From Acanthaster planci (Eukaryota; Echinodermata; Asteroidea; Valvatida; Acanthasteridae): a stretch of DNA of 62,000 nt. Made by a program: the position numbers and the translations under genes. The notes beneath the pieces were generated by a model. The model worked only from the letters and a program-made list of their open reading frames with translations, made no database searches and was not told the origin of the DNA. Positions 58,605 through 62,000 of the stretch are shown one piece after another. The stretch covers positions 1,795,537 through 1,857,536 of the forward strand of contig NW_019091379.1 in assembly GCF_001949145.1 (NCBI RefSeq), in the 5' to 3' direction. How positions within the stretch are numbered: the first letter of the stretch is position 1; every line of letters begins with the position of its first letter.

Positions 58605-61437
58605 ATGGCGTCCAAGATTTCCTTGAAGATCAACATTGTGGCTGCCAACAGCACCAAGACTATGCAATTTGATCCCACGGCTCTCGTCTACGATGTCTGC
58701 CGTATCATACGGGAGAAGAATCCAGAAGCAGCCGCTTTACAGGGGCAACGTAAGTTGATACATTGATTTTAATAAATGTGGGAGCCCCCGCCCGGAGTGG
58801 TGATTACTACTGGGGTCATTCCATACTTTTTGGGATCAATCTCACAGATTTCATAAAATTTATTACGTTTTGTGAGGCACCTTTAATACCCACATTTTGG
58901 TGCTATAGGTCATGTGGTTTGTGAGCTACTGGTCATTGAACTCTGACCTTTTGATTTGTCCTCTGTAACTGTGAATGCCTGTATTGGCAGAGCGGAATGT
59001 AAGAGATTGATTTGACATGGAATTATTCATCCTCAATAGGTTGTCCAAGGTTGGGTCAAGCTCAGGTTCAATACATGATCTACAGTGTACATGTACAATG
59101 CACTTCCACAGACTTCTGGGTCTTTGAGTTTGTTTCTGCATTCAATTTGGGACCCTGAACAATAGAGGACAATAAGGTCCCCGATTGACAGAGGGTCCCC
59201 GATTGACAACTGTGTGCAAAACATATGGGTGGTCTTCTAAAAAAGTTAAAGTACAAACAAAAGAGGAACAATAAGGGGTCCCCAGTTGCAGGTAAATACA
59301 CACTTGTGTGTGTGGACGGTACACAAAGAAAACTGTAGATCCAGGCACGCTTGACGGTTTGACTGTCAGCTGCACCTGTGTGCACACTGATAACCAAATG
59401 AGTCCGTACATCCCCTGATGCGAAGTGGTTGAAAAAGATCCATACATGTACTGGTACATGTGTGTAAAACCAACTAGTTACATGTACATGTGCATGCTAT
59501 TATTGTATCTGATGTCCACATGCATACATGTGGTATTTTCTGGACACAGACACGTGTGTATATGTGCGTGCACATGCACATCTACACATGTATATGTTGT
59601 GGTAAATCCTCTTTCATTAAATGAAGGTTACATTTGCAGAGAATACACATGTTAACACAGTATTCCTTGATAATAGCAAACAAAACTACATGTATGTGTG
59701 TAACGGACATGTGGATTGTATTTCTTGCTAATCTAACCAACTCCTCCTCCAGAGTGTCTCATCCCTCTTTCGTCTTCTTTTTTTTATACCCCAACCATCA
59801 GCTCCTCCTCTTGAGTGTCTCATCCCTCTTTTGTCTTCTTTTTTTTATACCCCAACCATCAGCTCCTCCTCTTGAGTGTCTCATCCCTCTTTTGTCTTCT
59901 TTTTTTTATACCCCAACCATCAGCTCCTCCTCTTGAGTGTCTCANNNNNNNNNNNNNNNNNNNNNNNNNNNNNNNNNNNNNNNNNNNNNNNNNNNNNNNN
60001 NNNNNNNNNNNNNNNNNNNNNNNNNNNNNNNNNNNNNNNNNNNNNNNNNNNNNNNNNNNNNNNNNNNNNNNNNNNNNNNNNNNNNNNNNNNNNNNNNNNN
60101 NNNNNNNNNNNNNNNNNNNNNNNNNNNNNNNNNNNNNNNNNNNNNNNNNNNNNNNNNNNNNNNNNNNNNNNNNNNNNNNNNNNNNNNNNNNNNNNNNNNN
60201 NNNNNNNNNNNNNNNNNNNNNNNNNNNNNNNNNNNNNNNNNNNNNNNNNNNNNNNNNNNNNNNNNNNNNNNNNNNNNNNNNNNNNNNNNNNNNNNNNNNN
60301 NNNNNNNNNNNNNNNNNNNNNNNNNNNNNNNNNNNNNNNNNNNNNNNNNNNNNNNNNNNNNNNNNNNNNNNNNNNNNNNNNNNNNNNNNNNNNNNNNNNN
60401 NNNNNNNNNNNNNNNNNNNNNNNNNNNNNNNNNNNNNNNNNNNNNNNNNNNNNNNNNNNNNNNNNNNNNNNNNNNNNNNNNNNNNNNNNNNNNNNNNNNN
60501 NNNNNNNNNNNNNNNNNNNNNNNNNNNNNNNNNNNNNNNNNNNNNNNNNNNNNNNNNNNNNNNNNNNNNNNNNNNNNNNNNNNNNNNNNNNNNNNNNNNN
60601 NNNNNNNNNNNNNNNNNNNNNNNNNNNNNNNNNNNNNNNNNNNNNNNNNNNNNNNNNNNNNNNNNNNNNNNNNNNNNNNNNNNNNNNNNNNNNNNNNNNN
60701 NNAAGAGTGTCTCGTCCCGCTTTCGTCTTCATTTTTTTATACCCCAACCATTGATCAAGTTCAAATACTGGCACAGTATGTTGATATTGGATACATCCAG
60801 TTTGGTCTTATTCCTTACTTCAGCCAACGAGTATGGTCTCTTCCTTGCTGATGATGATCCCAAGAAGGGAGTGTGGCTAGAGTCGGGAAAGACGCTGGAG
60901 CATTATCTCCTTCGGCAAGGGGTAAGATTGGGACAGGTGTTCTCAGTGCAAGTGATTCCTCGTTTTGTTCAGAACCTTTGAGGCATTTACGTTGAGCACC
61001 CTTCTGTGTACCTTGGTTCTTTGTGACATCAAGAATTCTGATTGTGATTGATTTTGGGAGCACTAAAATTTGACCTTAAAGCAAGTTCAGCTTTATTGGG
61101 TACAGACATATATTCACAGTGTGCAGCAGTTGAATGCGTCATAGTTCGGAGATGTACTTTACTTTAACAAGGCTCTCTGCTGGTGAAAAAATGGCTGCAT
61201 CTACTGTCCTTAATCTTTTGTGAATACATTTGGACAACGCTGATCCATTTTGGCCCGTTTTTTTAAAGCAGATAACCAAATATTGTTCTGCTGCGGGCAT
61301 TTTTACGTGTACATGTACATATATAAAAATAGTGCATTGGAAAGTTTGTGTGTTACTCTCAGGATTTGTTGGAGTACCGCAAGAAGATCCGTCCTCTGAA
61401 GGTCAAGATGTTGGATGGCTCCAAAAAAACATTGTTG
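58605..61437 (+). CDS. TLN: Talin, N-terminal exons (F0 to start of F1), partial
   Basis: Cytoskeletal adaptor that binds and activates integrin beta tails and links them to actin. Coding exons seen: 58605-58749, 60824-60921 and 61363-61437 (phases 1, 0, 0), residues 1-106. They read MASKISLKINIV, KTMQFDPTALVYDVCRIIRE, NEYGLFLADDDPKKGVWLES and EYRKKIRPLKVKMLDGSKKT. These match the talin F0 domain and entry into F1; human talin 1 has KTMQFEPS, VYDACRIIRE, GLFLSDDDPKKG and EYRKKQRPLKIRMLDG. Start: ATGGCG with a probable acceptor (CCATAAAG) 29 bases upstream, so a noncoding 5' exon is expected. Intron 1 of the coding part contains the 61-bp tandem array and the 758-N gap. The gene continues beyond the right edge; later FERM and rod exons are not in the window. 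Confidence 0.95.
59752..60750 (+). repeat. 61-bp tandem repeat spanning the assembly gap
   Basis: Units starting GAGTGTCTCATCCCTCTTT recur at about 59753, 59814, 59875 and 59936. Each has TTTTTTTTATACCCCAACCA and TCAGCTCCTCCTC. The N gap interrupts the fourth unit, and a diverged unit (GAGTGTCTCGTCCCGCTTTC) resumes at 60706. The array therefore probably fills the gap. It lies in a talin intron. Confidence 0.9.
59945..60702. other. Assembly gap (758 N)
   Basis: Undetermined bases flanked on both sides by copies of the same 61-bp tandem unit. The long all-X reading frames across it are artefacts. The true length of the array is unknown. Confidence 1.
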
Positions 61438-62000
61438 GTGAGTGCTGTTACAATATGCTTTTCTTTTGGGGTGACGAAAACAAAAACCTTACCAGGTGCC
61501 ATGACTCGCCTCTCGCATTTTTTCACAGTGTAGTTGGATTTTATATTAGGAAACGTCATACATGTACATATCTTGCACAAATAACTCTGAAGGGCCAGCG
61601 TGTGTGGTCTCCCACGAAATCGTGAAAAGTGGCCATATATGGCGACTTGTGGTTTGAGAATGTGGAGGTGGTTGGACAAAAATAATACCACACCTAAGGC
61701 CTGGTTGTTAAGAAATGCAGCGATACTGTTCACAAGATATTTAATCAAAAAAGTTATTGGGCCGGACATTTTGATTCTTGCAGAATCTATTTGGAAGGCA
61801 AAAGAAAAAAGTGAGAAAGATCCTGCTAGGGTCAAGAAGTCAGCCATCTAACTCCATTAATATTTTGTGCGTCTGTACATGAATTGCAGGTCACCTTAGC
61901 CAGCAAATAGTTGGCAGCCATGTAATATTTCATGTTGAAAGTTGTTGAATTGTGTAACAAAGCTACCATTTTCACTCTTGAATTTATTTTTCTTATTCTT
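61438..62000 (+). other. Talin intron, running off the window
   Basis: It starts with the donor GTGAGT after the KKTLL codons. No further talin exon (the next should begin near a VDDSKTV-like stretch) is found before the right edge. An 83-codon frame at 61600-61851 has no recognised similarity. Confidence 0.6.

Noticed and set aside
53000-59700. ACATGT clusters as a CRISPR array or centromeric satellite
   Set aside because: No constant repeat/spacer alternation and no fixed period; they are irregular simple-sequence words in a eukaryotic genome.
59815-60981. Reading frames of 284-388 codons across the N gap
   Set aside because: Most residues are undetermined; the flanks are 61-bp tandem repeats. 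Only the part from 60824 is real, as a talin exon.
61600-61851. 83-codon plus-strand frame after talin exon 3
   Set aside because: It does not match the talin F1 sequence expected next, and no acceptor/donor pair keeps phase with the previous exon.

Overview
The window is eukaryotic nuclear DNA. All recognisable genes are split into short exons bounded by GT/AG introns of roughly 0.1 to 4 kb, and the spaces are full of fold-back elements, tRNA-derived SINE-like copies and the palindromic hexamer ACATGT. The animal gene set (ALG13, an aminopeptidase N, PDSS1, talin, a RASL11-type GTPase), together with the abundant ACATGT and AGGCCT words, suggests a deuterostome invertebrate such as an echinoderm or hemichordate. 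The species-level guess is inference. Two assembly gaps (N runs) are present at 46563-46622 and 59945-60702.

Layout, left to right. 1-282 (+): end of a GOLD-domain exon, FYCO1-like. 6708-9995 (-): complete ALG13 in 4 exons, 167 aa. 14569-16640 (-): a 4-exon, 316-aa secreted precursor with a signal peptide, a four-cysteine module and several dibasic sites; I do not recognise it, and it is the most interesting gene here. 19065-21111 (-): a 211-aa RASL11-like small GTPase that lacks the DxxG glycine. 24073-33383 (-): a complete 17-coding-exon M1 aminopeptidase N, 977 aa. 35708-45053 (+): a complete 10-exon PDSS1, 409 aa, divergent from the aminopeptidase. 45054-58604: a long stretch without recognised coding exons, holding repeats and a possible distal talin promoter/5' exon. 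58605 to the right end (+): the first three coding exons of talin, covering the F0 domain and the start of F1; the gene runs off the window.

I see no sign of an operon or shared pathway. ALG13 works in N-glycan assembly at the ER, PDSS1 in mitochondrial ubiquinone side-chain synthesis, the aminopeptidase as a cell-surface peptidase and talin in integrin adhesion. Exon boundaries were placed by hand from splice signals, reading phase and family similarity. In each complete model the exon phases join and the total length is divisible by three.
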